The position numbers and the translations under genes were made by a program. From the NCBI RefSeq assembly GCF_029714405.1, contig NZ_CP121650.1:8499001-8563000 (forward strand): a stretch of DNA of 64,000 bases, given 5' to 3'. Positions 27,334-35,527 of this stretch are shown here, one piece after another. Within the stretch, counting starts at the first letter, position 1. Each line of letters starts with the position of its first letter. Under the pieces are notes generated by a model. The model did no database searches. It was not told the origin of the DNA and saw only the letters and a program-made list of their open reading frames with translations. This DNA is from Bradyrhizobium sp. CB82. GTDB lineage: Bacteria > Pseudomonadota > Alphaproteobacteria > Rhizobiales > Xanthobacteraceae.

Positions 27334-28656
27334 TCAGGAGCCCGAACCGAGGCACTTGTTGGTCTTGACGTTGTAATTGCCGCACTTCTTCACGACCCAG
27401 TCGCCGATCAGGTCCTTGGAGCCGTCGAGTTCCTTCGACCAGGCGTCGCCCGGAACGAGGCTCGGCGTCTTCCAGACCACGTCGAACTGTCCGTTGCCCT
27501 TGATCTCGCCGATGAACACCGGCTTGGTGATGTGGTGGTTCGGCAGCATCTTGGAGGTGCCACCGGTCAGGTTCGGCGCCTCGATGCCGGGAAGCGCATC
27601 GATCACCTTGTCCGGATCGGTCGACTTCACCTTCTCGACCGCCTTCACCCACATGTTGAAGCCGATCACGTGCGCTTCCATCGGGTCGTTGGTGGTGCGC
27701 TTCGGGTTCTTGGTGTAGGCCTGCCACTCCTTGATGAACTTCTCGTTCGCCGGAGTCTTGATCGACTCGAAGTAATTCCAGGCGGCAAGATGACCGACCA
27801 GCGGCTTGGTGTCGATGCCGGCGAGCTCTTCCTCACCCACCGAGAAGGCGACCACCGGGATATCCTTGGCCTTGATGCCCTGGTTGCCGAGTTCCTTGTA
27901 GAAGGGAACGTTGGCGTCGCCGTTGATGGTCGAGACCACCGCGGTTTTCTTGCCGGCCGAGCCGAACTTCTTGATATCGGCGACGATCGTCTGCCAGTCG
28001 GAGTGACCAAACGGCGTGTAGTTGATCATGATGTCTTCCTGGGCGACACCCTTCGACTTCAGGTAGGCTTCCAGGATCTTGTTGGTGGTGCGCGGATAGA
28101 CGTAGTCGGTGCCCGCGAGCACCCAGCGCTTCACCTTCTCTTCCTTCATCAGGTAGTCGACGGCGGGGATCGCCTGCTGGTTCGGCGCAGCACCCGTGTA
28201 GAACACATTGCGCTCGCTCTCCTCACCCTCGTACTGCACGGGGTAGAACAGGATGTTGTTCAGCTCCTTGAAGACCGGGAGCACCGACTTGCGCGACACG
28301 GAGGTCCAGCAGCCGAACACGACGGCGACCTTGTCCTTGGTGATCAGCTCGCGCGCCTTCTCGGCGAACAGCGGCCAGTTCGAAGCGGGATCGACGACGA
28401 CGGCCTCGAGCTTCTTGCCGAGCACGCCGCCCTTCTTGTTCTGCTCGTCGATCAGGAAGAGGATGGTGTCTTTCAGCGTAGTCTCGCTGATGGCCATGGT
28501 GCCTGAGAGAGAATGCAGCACACCGACCTTGATGGTGTCGTCTGCGGCCTTTGCGCCGGTAAAGGAAGCCAGCCCCAGCATCAGTCCGGCGGTCGCGGCG
28601 AGCAGGCCGCGGCGGCTAAATGACGCCGCTATATCGTGAGTGGATTTAGTAAGCAT
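27334..28656 (-). CDS. urtA: UrtA, periplasmic urea-binding protein
   Basis: This 440-residue protein has a Tat signal (SRRGLLAATAGLMLGLASFTGAKA). The mature part has the UrtA/AmiC type I periplasmic-binding fold: IKVGVLHSLSGTMAISETTLKDTILFLIDEQNKKGG, LFYPVQYEGEESERNVFYTGAAPNQQ, YVYPRTTNKILEAYL and FSVGEEELAGID. These stretches are strongly conserved in urea receptors and distinguish them from branched-chain amino-acid receptors. It captures urea outside the inner membrane for UrtBCDE. It is the first gene of the 12-kb leftward cluster, so the nitrogen-responsive promoter should lie in 28657-28900. Confidence 0.95.
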   Translation of the reverse strand: MLTKSTHDIAASFSRRGLLAATAGLMLGLASFTGAKAADDTIKVGVLHSLSGTMAISETTLKDTILFLIDEQNKKGGVLGKKLEAVVVDPASNWPLFAEKARELITKDKVAVVFGCWTSVSRKSVLPVFKELNNILFYPVQYEGEESERNVFYTGAAPNQQAIPAVDYLMKEEKVKRWVLAGTDYVYPRTTNKILEAYLKSKGVAQEDIMINYTPFGHSDWQTIVADIKKFGSAGKKTAVVSTINGDANVPFYKELGNQGIKAKDIPVVAFSVGEEELAGIDTKPLVGHLAAWNYFESIKTPANEKFIKEWQAYTKNPKRTTNDPMEAHVIGFNMWVKAVEKVKSTDPDKVIDALPGIEAPNLTGGTSKMLPNHHITKPVFIGEIKGNGQFDVVWKTPSLVPGDAWSKELDGSKDLIGDWVVKKCGNYNVKTNKCLGSGS

Positions 28657-29166
28657 GAGATATCATCTCCCTGACGCAGACGTGAAAACGCTGCGAACGG
28701 CCCCACGGCCGCCAGCGGTTAACGGAATCGCAAGAACCATGCCATGGGCCTGGCGCCGACTAAGCCGATGATCTATCGTGAGAATTTTTGCGGAACCAAG
28801 AATTTGCCACACTTGACCCGCCCAAATCTTGAGCAGAAAAAATGTATGCTTATGCGGCATACAGCCCATTTTCTGATCAAAAATCGGGCATTGTCTAAAT
28901 TTCCGGCAGAACTATTCGCACACCGCAACGCCAGGCTGCGGCCGCGCCGCCTTGAAAGCGCCTCCGGGATGTTCCATATGACGTTCCGAGACCCCTGCGA
29001 ATCATCCGAATGATCAACGGGTCGTAGCGAGCCGCGTGTTCTTAAGCCCGTTTGGGCCTCTGGCTTGCCCCTCTCATCAAGCAATCCGACACCCCAAACA
29101 CGCAGGTGTCTTCTCGACGCCCCTTGCGCGCGCCATGCGGAAACAGCGTGGGCGCCCGCTTTTGAC
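28657..29166. other. Divergent intergenic region, urtA / helicase
   Basis: This 510-bp AT-richer stretch should hold the urt promoter. No good sigma-54 -24/-12 pair was found: TGGCA-N5-TTGG near 28800 has wrong spacing and lacks the GC. A palindrome at 28843-28863 is listed separately. No gene is seen. Confidence 0.5.
28843..28863. promoter_or_regulatory. Operator-like palindrome upstream of urtA
   Basis: TGTATGC (28843-28849) and GCATACA (28857-28863) surround TTATGCG; the inner TATGC-G-GCATA is also palindromic. The size and shape fit a dimeric regulator site (GntR-like half-sites). Which regulator binds is unknown. Confidence 0.45.
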
Positions 29167-30645
29167 ATGGAAAGAACCCCTCTTTTGACTTCCTTTCAGG
29201 ACTTCGGCCTGGCCGATCCCATTTCGCGTGCCCTCAAAGACGAAAACTACGTCACGCCAACCCCTATTCAGGCGCAGACCATCCCCCTGGCATTGACCGG
29301 ACGCGACGTCGTCGGCATCGCCCAAACCGGCACCGGCAAGACCGCGTCCTTCGCGCTGCCGATCCTGCATCGCCTGCTGGACAACCGCATCAAGCCGCAG
29401 CCCAAGACCTGCCGCGTGCTCGTGCTGTCGCCCACCCGCGAGCTGTCCGGCCAGATCCTCGACAGTTTCAACGCCTATGGCCGCCACATCCGCCTGTCCT
29501 CGGCGCTCGCCATCGGCGGTGTGCCGATGGGCCGCCAGGTCCGCGCGCTGATGCAGGGTGTCGAAGTGCTGGTGGCCACCCCCGGCCGCCTGCTCGACCT
29601 CGTGCAGAGCAACGGGCTGAAGCTCTCCAGCGTCGAGTTCCTCGTGCTGGATGAGGCCGACCGCATGCTCGACATGGGCTTCATCAACGACATCCGCAAA
29701 ATCGTCGCCAAGCTGCCGATCAAGCGTCAGACGCTGTTCTTTTCAGCCACCATGCCGAAGGACATCGCCGAGCTAGCCGACTCGATGCTGCGCGACCCGG
29801 CCCGCGTCGCCGTCACACCGGTGTCCTCGACGGCGGAGCGCATCCGCCAGCGCATCATCCAGGTGGATTTTTCCGCCAAGCCCGCGTTCCTGACCAAGCT
29901 CCTGAAGGACGAGCCGATCGACCGCGCGCTGGTTTTCACCCGCACCAAGCACGGGGCCGACAAGGTGGTGAAGACGCTGGCCAAGGCCGGCATCGCCTCC
30001 AACGCCATTCACGGCAACAAGTCGCAGAACCATCGCGAGCGGACGCTGGCCCAGTTCCGCTCGGGCGAGATCCGCACGCTGGTGGCGACCGACATCGCCG
30101 CCCGCGGCATCGATGTCGACGGCATCAGCCACGTCATCAATTTCGACCTGCCGAACGTACCGGAGACTTATGTCCACCGCATCGGCCGCACCGCGCGGGC
30201 CGGCGCCGATGGCACCGCGATCTCGCTGGTCGCAGGTGGCGAGGAGCTCAGCTATCTCCGCGACATCGAGCGCCTGATCCGCGTCGCGCTCCCGCGCGAG
30301 GATCACCGTACCGACGCCGGCCGCGAGGCAGCGCATGCGCCGTCCGCTCCTGCAAAGCAGCATCGTCCGGGCCGCCCGGGTCCACGCCCGCAGGGCGCGC
30401 GGCATGGCGATGGCCGGCATGGCGACGGGCGGCATCTGGATGGCAGGCCCGGCGACGGCCATAAGGCCTCAAAGGGGTCTCGCCGCCGCCGTTCCGGTGG
30501 TAAGATGAATTCGTCACCAAACGATCGACCGGAACAGCGTCCCGCGCATGGCGCCGGCCAGTCTGATGGGATACAAGGCGTTGCGTTTTTACGCCGCGAG
30601 AGTCGTCCGAATGGTCGGCCCAACCACAAACCCTATTCGCACTAG
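29167..30645 (+). CDS. DEAD-box RNA helicase, RhlE-like
   Basis: This 492-residue helicase has all motifs in order: [10 protein letters not shown] (Q-motif aromatic), AQTGTGKT (I), PTRELSGQ (Ia), ATPGRLLDL (Ib), [12 protein letters not shown] (II), FFSATMP (III), [13 protein letters not shown] (IV), [14 protein letters not shown] (V) and [10 protein letters not shown] (VI). The C-terminal 110 residues are basic and low in complexity, with [10 protein letters not shown] repeats, SRRRRSGGK and a Pro/Arg-rich end, likely an RNA-binding tail. ATG 29167 is chosen; the frame is open to 29065, but that extension is not like the family. It remodels RNA, for example ribosome precursors or cold-stabilised mRNAs. 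infA follows 24 bases downstream. Confidence 0.93.
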   Translation: MERTPLLTSFQDFGLADPISRALKDENYVTPTPIQAQTIPLALTGRDVVGIAQTGTGKTASFALPILHRLLDNRIKPQPKTCRVLVLSPTRELSGQILDSFNAYGRHIRLSSALAIGGVPMGRQVRALMQGVEVLVATPGRLLDLVQSNGLKLSSVEFLVLDEADRMLDMGFINDIRKIVAKLPIKRQTLFFSATMPKDIAELADSMLRDPARVAVTPVSSTAERIRQRIIQVDFSAKPAFLTKLLKDEPIDRALVFTRTKHGADKVVKTLAKAGIASNAIHGNKSQNHRERTLAQFRSGEIRTLVATDIAARGIDVDGISHVINFDLPNVPETYVHRIGRTARAGADGTAISLVAGGEELSYLRDIERLIRVALPREDHRTDAGREAAHAPSAPAKQHRPGRPGPRPQGARHGDGRHGDGRHLDGRPGDGHKASKGSRRRRSGGKMNSSPNDRPEQRPAHGAGQSDGIQGVAFLRRESRPNGRPNHKPYSH

Positions 30646-30669
30646 CCGTCCCACGACCTGGAGAAATTC

Positions 30670-30960
30670 ATGGCTAAGGAAGAGCTGATCCAGTTCGAAG
30701 GACTGGTCACTGAAATCCTCCCCGACGCGCGCTACCGCGTGCAGCTCGACGCCGGGCACGAGATCGTCGCCTACACCGCCGGCAAGATGAAGAAGAACCG
30801 CATCAAGACGCTGGCGGGAGACCGCGTGACGGTGGAGATGTCGCCCTACGACCTGGAAAAAGGACGGCTGATTTTCCGCCACAAGGACGAACGTCCTGGT
30901 CCGGCCGGCGGCCCGCCGCGGGGCGCGGCTCAGCGCGGCGGACAGTTCCGCCGTCGTTAA
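30670..30960 (+). CDS. infA: Translation initiation factor IF-1 with Arg/Gly tail
   Basis: This 96-residue protein has the OB fold of IF-1 in residues 1-72: [72 protein letters not shown]-1 binds the ribosomal A site during initiation. Typical IF-1 stops at about 72 residues. Here a 24-residue tail rich in Arg, Gly and Pro follows ([21 protein letters not shown]). It is close behind the helicase gene, with GGAGAAATTC before the ATG. It may be a second IF-1 copy alongside a housekeeping one elsewhere; that cannot be tested from this window. Confidence 0.93.
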   Translation: MAKEELIQFEGLVTEILPDARYRVQLDAGHEIVAYTAGKMKKNRIKTLAGDRVTVEMSPYDLEKGRLIFRHKDERPGPAGGPPRGAAQRGGQFRRR

Positions 30961-31008
30961 GGCCCCGCGGCCGCGCCGCGGTACGGAAATAAAGTTCTGG
31001 CCTGATGC

Positions 31009-31036
31009 GATCTGCCGCCCTCCCGGGCGGCCGATC
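31009..31036. repeat. Strong GC hairpin between infA and csp
   Basis: GATC-T-GCCGCCC, loop TCCC, GGGCGGC-C-GATC forms an 11-pair interrupted stem. It is followed by A6 on the plus strand, not T, so it is not a plain terminator for infA. It could be in the 5' leader of the cold-shock gene or protect the 3' end of infA mRNA. Confidence 0.45.
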
Positions 31037-31232
31037 AAAAAATCGTGCACGTCAGGATTGTTTTGAGACCCCCTTTCCAATAAAATGAATTAATCGATTT
31101 TCGGCCGGACGACATTAGCATCCACCGGTACAGCCGGTTCAGACACGCTGACGACCCTTCCAAAAATTCGATCGAACCAGCCCGCGAGAGAGTGGGCTTT
31201 GACATTGTGTTATCTGAGAAGGGACGACCCAC

Positions 31233-31445
31233 GTGAGCATGGGAACCGTGAAGTGGTTTAACGCGACCAAGGGCTATGGCTTCATTCAGCCCGACGACGG
31301 CGGCAAGGACGTGTTCGTGCACATCAGCGCCGTGGAACGTGCCGGCCTTGGCACGCTGCGCGAAGGCCAGAAGATCTCCTACGAGATCGTGGCCGATCGT
31401 CGGTCCGGCAAGTCGGCTGCCGACAACCTCCGCTCCGCCGGCTAA
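31233..31445 (+). CDS. Cold-shock protein (CspA family)
   Basis: This 70-residue single cold-shock domain has RNP1 KGYGFIQ and RNP2 VFVHI ([36 protein letters not shown]). It binds single-stranded RNA and DNA and melts secondary structure at low temperature. GTG 31233 gives MSMGTVKWF, the usual rhizobial start, with GAAGGGA about 10 bases upstream; ATG 31239 is an alternative. The upstream leader of roughly 190 bases is long and could be a temperature-responsive 5' UTR. A clear terminator follows. Confidence 0.94.
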   Translation: MSMGTVKWFNATKGYGFIQPDDGGKDVFVHISAVERAGLGTLREGQKISYEIVADRRSGKSAADNLRSAG

Positions 31446-31482
31446 ACTAAAGCCGGCGCGCTCCAAACGAACTGAGCAAATG

Positions 31483-31512
31483 AAAGGCCGCGCGTTCCGC
31501 ACGGCCTTTTTT
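31483..31512 (+). terminator. Rho-independent terminator after csp
   Basis: AAAGGCCG (31483-31490), an 11-base loop and CGGCCTTT (31502-31509) form an 8-pair stem running into TTTTTT. It lies 38 bases past the csp stop. Confidence 0.85.
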
Positions 31513-31699
31513 CATGTCCAAAAATCAGATGGGGTATGGCGGCAAAATGCCGTAAGACGCAGCGAAGAAGTTGGTCATGTCGGCATCGCCGATCGACGTC
31601 GATTGCGAGGTGAGATCGGACAGCGTGCGCGCCCTCATGATGACCAAACGCTGCAGACGCAACGGGAGATAACGGCCGCCGGTGGAGAGGCCGGCCGTC

Positions 31700-32197
31700 T
31701 TAGTTCGTCTTGGCCGCCGAGCTGGCGTTGCCGCTCGCCGAATTGCTCAGCGTACCGGCCTGGCCGATCGTGTTGTTGAAATAGGTGTCACTGTCGCCGA
31801 GCGTCACGCGGCGCTGGCAGATCGGCATGCAGCTGTAGGACTCGCGCTCGATCCCGCGATAGACGGTGACGAGCCGGTCGCTCGGTCCTTCGACCTGGAT
31901 CTGCCGGTCGACGAGGATCTCCCCGCCGCGGTCCAGCGCGATGAAGTTGGTAGCACCGTAGCCCTTGCCGGTCACCACGATCATGCCGCCCGGCTGGAGC
32001 GTGACGTCTGCGATCAGGGGATTGCCGACCACGATGGTCGCGACCTTTCCAGGCAGCTTCACGAGCTTGGCCTGGTCGACATTGACGGCGATGGCGTCGC
32101 TGGTCGGCTCGGCAAGACCGGCTGCCGGCAATGCCAGGACGGCGGCCGCAACCAGGACACAAACACGCGCGTGACGGCGCAGCAACTCTTTACGCAT
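31700..32197 (-). CDS. Pilus-assembly N-domain protein (CpaC/secretin N-terminal-like), secreted
   Basis: This 165-residue protein has a Sec signal (VCVLVAAAVLALPAAGLA). The mature core AIAVNVDQAKLVKLPGKVATIVVGNPLIADVTLQPGGMIVVTGKGYGATNFIALDRGGEIL is the T2SS/T3SS pilus N-terminal domain found at the start of CpaC secretins, here without any secretin domain. Two Cys in SCMPICQRR may pair. The C-terminus is Ser/Asn/Ala-rich. It is on the opposite strand and 3.3 kb from cpaC itself, at the left edge of the pilus cluster. A periplasmic accessory role in Flp pilus assembly is likely but inferred. Confidence 0.8.
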   Translation of the reverse strand: MRKELLRRHARVCVLVAAAVLALPAAGLAEPTSDAIAVNVDQAKLVKLPGKVATIVVGNPLIADVTLQPGGMIVVTGKGYGATNFIALDRGGEILVDRQIQVEGPSDRLVTVYRGIERESYSCMPICQRRVTLGDSDTYFNNTIGQAGTLSNSASGNASSAAKTN

Positions 32198-32356
32198 ACT
32201 CTACCCCGGGACGTAACCTGGCCGACTAAGGCGATACAAGGCGGAGCCGGCGCCCGACCCGGCTAAACTGACCTCAATTCATGAACGTTCCGCAAACGCG
32301 AGGGTTAAAGCCTGATGCGATCGGGCAAAAACCGTCGTGATGGCACGCTTTTGCCG

Positions 32357-32416
32357 GCGCACGATCCCTGCGCAAACACTCAGCGCTTGTCGCGAGGGAA
32401 AACCGGCTGCACATTT
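32357..32416. repeat. Dispersed repeat (GCGCAAAC...GCGAGGGAAAACCG family)
   Basis: Shares GCGCACxATCxxxGCGCAAAC and CGCGAGGGAAAACCG with 42731-42792 in this window, including the spacing between the blocks. Intergenic, between the N-domain protein and the desaturase. Confidence 0.6.
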
Positions 32417-32452
32417 TGCGCTAGCGCGGCGCTTCGGGTCCGGATCGTGCCT

Positions 32453-33280
32453 TTAGTGGCGGAACGGATAGGCGAGCTGACCGCCGATCTCGCTCGGCAT
32501 CTCCGCTTCGTCCTTGCCATAGTCCTGCGGCAGCTCGTTCGCCGGCATCCGGAAGGTCCCGAACAGGATGTCCCAGAGCGGGAAGGTGCCGGCAAAATTG
32601 GTGTTGCCGCCCTGCTCGAGCGAAGTGTGGTGCCAGCGGTGAAACACCGGGGTCGCCAGCACATATTTGAACGGTCCGAGCGTCCAGTTGAGATTGGCGT
32701 GCACGAAGGCCGAATGGAAGGTGGTGAACGGTCCGAGCCAGATCATCACGTTCGGCGAGATGCCGATGGTGAGCAGCACGACGTCGACGCCGATCGTGCC
32801 GAGCACCAGATTTACCGGATGGAAGCGTGCCGCCGAGATCCAGCCCAGCTCTTCCGAGGAATGGTGGATCGCGTGGTACTTCCAGAAGCCGCCGCCGTGA
32901 AACAGCCGGTGCAGCCAGTACAGCATGAAATCCGACAGGATGAGGAACAGCGCCGCCTGCGCCCATAGCGGCAGCTCTGACAGCGGACCGTGACCGTTGT
33001 CGTAGAAGGCGATCAGCTCGTCGGGATCGTGGATGTTGAAGACGACACCGGCAGCGACGATCAAGAGCCCGATTCGCATCGTGCGGGCGAACACCGGCAC
33101 GAAGAACCAGTAGCAGATGTCGGTGACGATCTCGCGCTTGCGCCACCACGGCACGCCGGGGTTGCAGGCCCAGAAATGCTCGAGCACGGTGAAGACCACT
33201 GCGAGCGCCGCGGTAACGGGAACGACCTTTGCGATGGTCTCGCCGAGCATCAAGGCGACGTCCACGGGCAGGCTCGACAT
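32453..33280 (-). CDS. Sterol desaturase / fatty-acid hydroxylase family protein
   Basis: This 275-residue integral membrane di-iron enzyme has the His boxes HRLFH (about residue 120), HAIHHS (about 133) and HRWHHTSLEQGGN (about 215), as in the FA_hydroxylase superfamily, with four or more hydrophobic segments around them. Members hydroxylate or desaturate lipids, sterols or carotenoids using O2. The substrate cannot be deduced. ATG 33280 (MSSLPVD) is preferred to 33298. It stands alone between pilus genes on the opposite strand, so a role in pilus assembly is not suggested. Confidence 0.88.
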   Translation of the reverse strand: MSSLPVDVALMLGETIAKVVPVTAALAVVFTVLEHFWACNPGVPWWRKREIVTDICYWFFVPVFARTMRIGLLIVAAGVVFNIHDPDELIAFYDNGHGPLSELPLWAQAALFLILSDFMLYWLHRLFHGGGFWKYHAIHHSSEELGWISAARFHPVNLVLGTIGVDVVLLTIGISPNVMIWLGPFTTFHSAFVHANLNWTLGPFKYVLATPVFHRWHHTSLEQGGNTNFAGTFPLWDILFGTFRMPANELPQDYGKDEAEMPSEIGGQLAYPFRH

Positions 33281-33568
33281 CAGCGTCTCACTTCTCATCT
33301 GTATCGGCTTTATGCCTACGCTTCGAAATTTAAGGGAGCGTGAAGCCGCGCCTGCACATTGACGATCTCTGTTCCCGCGGGCAGCCGCGGATGCGTCGAA
33401 TTTTGAGCGCGCGCCTTAAGAGGAAATTGACTCTGCTGAAAAGCATCACGCCACGATCGAGTTTCCGTGATCAGATTAACCGTACCGCAATGGCTGGGCT
33501 CTCATCCTCACAATGCTTGAGAATTGCGCCGAACGAGGCCACCCCACACCTACATGGAGTTCTTGCTC

Positions 33569-33733
33569 ATGAAGAACCTGATTGTGCGTTTCGTGAATGA
33601 TGAATCCGGCGCCACCGCCATCGAGTATGGCCTGATCGCCGCCGGCATCGCGCTCGCGATCATCACCGTCGTCAACAACCTCGGCACCTCCCTGAATTCC
33701 AAGTTCGGCTCGATCAGCAGCTCGCTGAAGTGA
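33569..33733 (+). CDS. Flp/Fap-type pilin
   Basis: This 54-residue prepilin reads MKNLIVRFVNDESGATAIEYGLIAAGIALAIITVVNNLG. The short basic leader ends at Gly14, and the following ATAIEYG carries the Glu/Tyr pair of Flp pilins. Cleavage by the prepilin peptidase CpaA after that Gly is expected. A single hydrophobic helix follows and then a Ser/Asn-rich end. It is the major subunit of the thin adhesive Tad pilus. ATG 33569 is chosen over the frame open from 33524. A terminator sits 22 bases after the stop, which suits very high transcription of pilin alone. Confidence 0.95.
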   Translation: MKNLIVRFVNDESGATAIEYGLIAAGIALAIITVVNNLGTSLNSKFGSISSSLK

Positions 33734-33755
33734 GCGTCCGACCAGTTGCAGCAGA

Positions 33756-33780
33756 AGCCCCGGATAGGTCCGGGGCTTTG
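33756..33780 (+). terminator. Terminator after the pilin gene
   Basis: AGCCCCGGA (33756-33764), loop TAGG and TCCGGGGCT (33769-33777) form a perfect 9-pair stem followed by TTTGTCTTT. It separates the pilin transcript from cpaA and the rest. Confidence 0.8.
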
Positions 33781-33805
33781 TCTTTCCGGAAAACCTCGAG
33801 TTCCA

Positions 33806-33946
33806 GTGGCGTTGCGTAAGAGCAGAACCGATGCCGTGTTCGAGACGGCAGCTTCCGCGCACAGCGAGGCGCCGACCTATTGGGTCTGCCTTGCGCTGTT
33901 GCTCGCACTGGTCGCGCTCGCGGCCCGGATCGCCAGCATCTTGTGA
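33806..33946 (+). CDS. Small hypothetical membrane protein
   Basis: This is a possible 46-residue protein: VALRKSRTDAVFETAASAHSEA, then a hydrophobic helix YWVCLALLLALVALAARIASIL at the C-terminus. The frame is open from 33746, but the terminator there rules out the long form. GTG 33806 is a guess, with TTG 33812 also possible. It lies between pilin and cpaA. Coding is supported only by composition and the single well-formed membrane helix. Confidence 0.35.
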   Translation: MALRKSRTDAVFETAASAHSEAPTYWVCLALLLALVALAARIASIL

Positions 33947-34057
33947 TCTCCGCCGCAAGCGCTGTGCCGCATCCCGTTTCAGGTTTGTTTAACACTGGCG
34001 GCTAAAATCTCGCGAGCTCCGATCCGCGCCGGCCAGCGCTCCCTTAAGAAGCAGATC

Positions 34058-34582
34058 ATGATCCTCGACCTCGCGCGCCTTCTGCTCTTCCCGGCCCTGA
34101 TGGCCTTCGCCGCCGCGAGCGATCTGCTCACGATGACCATCTCGAACCGGGTGTCGCTGGCGCTGGTCGCCGGCTTCTTCGTTCTTGCCTTCGTGGCCGG
34201 CATGGCGCCTTACGACATGCTGACCCATGTCGGCGCCGGCGCCCTGATGCTCGTCGTCGCATTCGCCTGCTTTGCCATGGGCTGGATCGGCGGCGGCGAC
34301 GCGAAAGTCGCAGCCTCCGTCGCGCTTTGGTTCGGCTTTACCCACCTGATGAACTTCCTGCTCTACGCCTCGCTGTTCGGCGGCGCGCTGACCTTGCTGC
34401 TACTCCAATTCCGGCAATGGCCGTTGCCTTACGGACTTGCCGCACAGGCCTGGCTCGCGCGGCTGCACGCCAAGGAGGGCGACATCCCCTACGGCATCGC
34501 GCTCGCGATCGGCGCGCTGATGGTCTATCCGGAGACGGAATGGGTGAAAGCGATCGATCTCGCTCACCTCGCGCTGCGCTGA
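34058..34582 (+). CDS. cpaA: CpaA/TadV prepilin peptidase
   Basis: This 174-residue membrane aspartic peptidase has the catalytic Asp pair in AAASDLLTMTISNRVS (near residue 22) and GWIGGGDAKVAASVALW (near 77); the second is the conserved GxGD motif of type IV prepilin peptidases. It has about five hydrophobic helices. It lacks the Cys-rich N-terminal methylase domain, as TadV/CpaA do. It processes the Flp prepilin encoded 0.3 kb upstream. It is the first gene of the main cpa series. Confidence 0.93.
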   Translation: MILDLARLLLFPALMAFAAASDLLTMTISNRVSLALVAGFFVLAFVAGMAPYDMLTHVGAGALMLVVAFACFAMGWIGGGDAKVAASVALWFGFTHLMNFLLYASLFGGALTLLLLQFRQWPLPYGLAAQAWLARLHAKEGDIPYGIALAIGALMVYPETEWVKAIDLAHLALR

Positions 34583-34709
34583 ACTCACCCGATAAACCCG
34601 GCGTTAAGGCGATTTAGATACGCCTCATTAACCATGCTTTGACGTTTAGCTGGTCAACTGCCATCACGGCGGCGGCAGCGTCGCGGCGTCTTGTGGAAAG
34701 TGAAGCGTA

Positions 34710-35510
34710 ATGAACACCGCACGCATTGTCGTCCTGACGGTCGCTATCGGTGCCGGCGGCGTCGCCGCGTACCTGGCGAGCGGGTCCGACAGCCCGGCGC
34801 CGGCCCCGGCGCCGGTCGCACAGCTTCCGACCGTCGACGTCCTGGTCGCCAAGTCCGACATCGGCCTCGGTCAGGTCGTCAAGCCCGAAGACATGCAATG
34901 GCAGACCTGGCCGGCCGCGACCGCCAGCGCCGTTTTCATCCGCCGCAACGAACGTCCCGACGCTACCACCCAGATCGTGGGTTCGATCGCCCGCGCGCCC
35001 TTCATCCAGGGCGAGCCGATCCGCGAGCAGAAGCTGGTGAAGGCCGAAGGGTCCGGCTTCATGGCCGCAATCCTGCCGAGCGGCATGCGTGCCGTCTCCA
35101 CCGAAATCTCGCCGGAGACCGGCGCCGGCGGCTTCATCCTGCCTAACGACCGCGTCGACGTGCTGCTCACCCGGCGCGACAAGACTGCGAGCGCGAGCGC
35201 CACGGGCGGCGACATCGTCAATTCCGAAATCCTCCTGTCCAATATCCGCGTGCTGGCGATCGACCAGGCGCCGAAGGAGAAGGACGGCCAGAACAGCGTC
35301 GTCGGCAAGACCGTGACGCTTGAATTGAAGCCGGAGCAGACCGAAACGCTGGCACGTGCGCGCCAGACCGGCACGCTGTCGCTGGCGCTGCGCAGCATCG
35401 CGGACGTCAACGCCAAGAACGAGAACGAGGACGAGCCGGCGCGCAGGCGCGGCGAGAGCGTCTCGGTCATTCGCTTCGGCATTCCGAGCCAGATGACCGC
35501 ACAGAAGTGA
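34710..35510 (+). CDS. cpaB: CpaB/RcpC, Flp pilus assembly protein
   Basis: This 266-residue protein starts with an uncleaved or signal-type helix (IVVLTVAIGAGGVAAYLAS). An SAF-type domain follows (VDVLVAKSDIGLGQVVKPEDMQWQTWP, REQKLVKAEGSGFMAAILPSGMRAVSTEI) and then RVDVLLTRRD and TVTLELKPEQTETLARARQTGTLSLALRS. CpaB is periplasmic and helps assemble or gate the CpaC secretin, perhaps by binding peptidoglycan. The stop overlaps or abuts the cpaC start region (TGACGATG), so the two are coupled. Confidence 0.93.
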   Translation: MNTARIVVLTVAIGAGGVAAYLASGSDSPAPAPAPVAQLPTVDVLVAKSDIGLGQVVKPEDMQWQTWPAATASAVFIRRNERPDATTQIVGSIARAPFIQGEPIREQKLVKAEGSGFMAAILPSGMRAVSTEISPETGAGGFILPNDRVDVLLTRRDKTASASATGGDIVNSEILLSNIRVLAIDQAPKEKDGQNSVVGKTVTLELKPEQTETLARARQTGTLSLALRSIADVNAKNENEDEPARRRGESVSVIRFGIPSQMTAQK

Positions 35511-35527
35511 CGATGGGGGCTTTCGAT

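Noticed and set aside
28780..28830. Sigma-54 promoter for urtA
   Set aside because: The TGGCA...TTGG candidate has wrong -24/-12 spacing and lacks the -12 GC.
31009..31036. Rho-independent terminator of infA
   Set aside because: The stem is strong, but an A run rather than a U run follows it on the infA strand.
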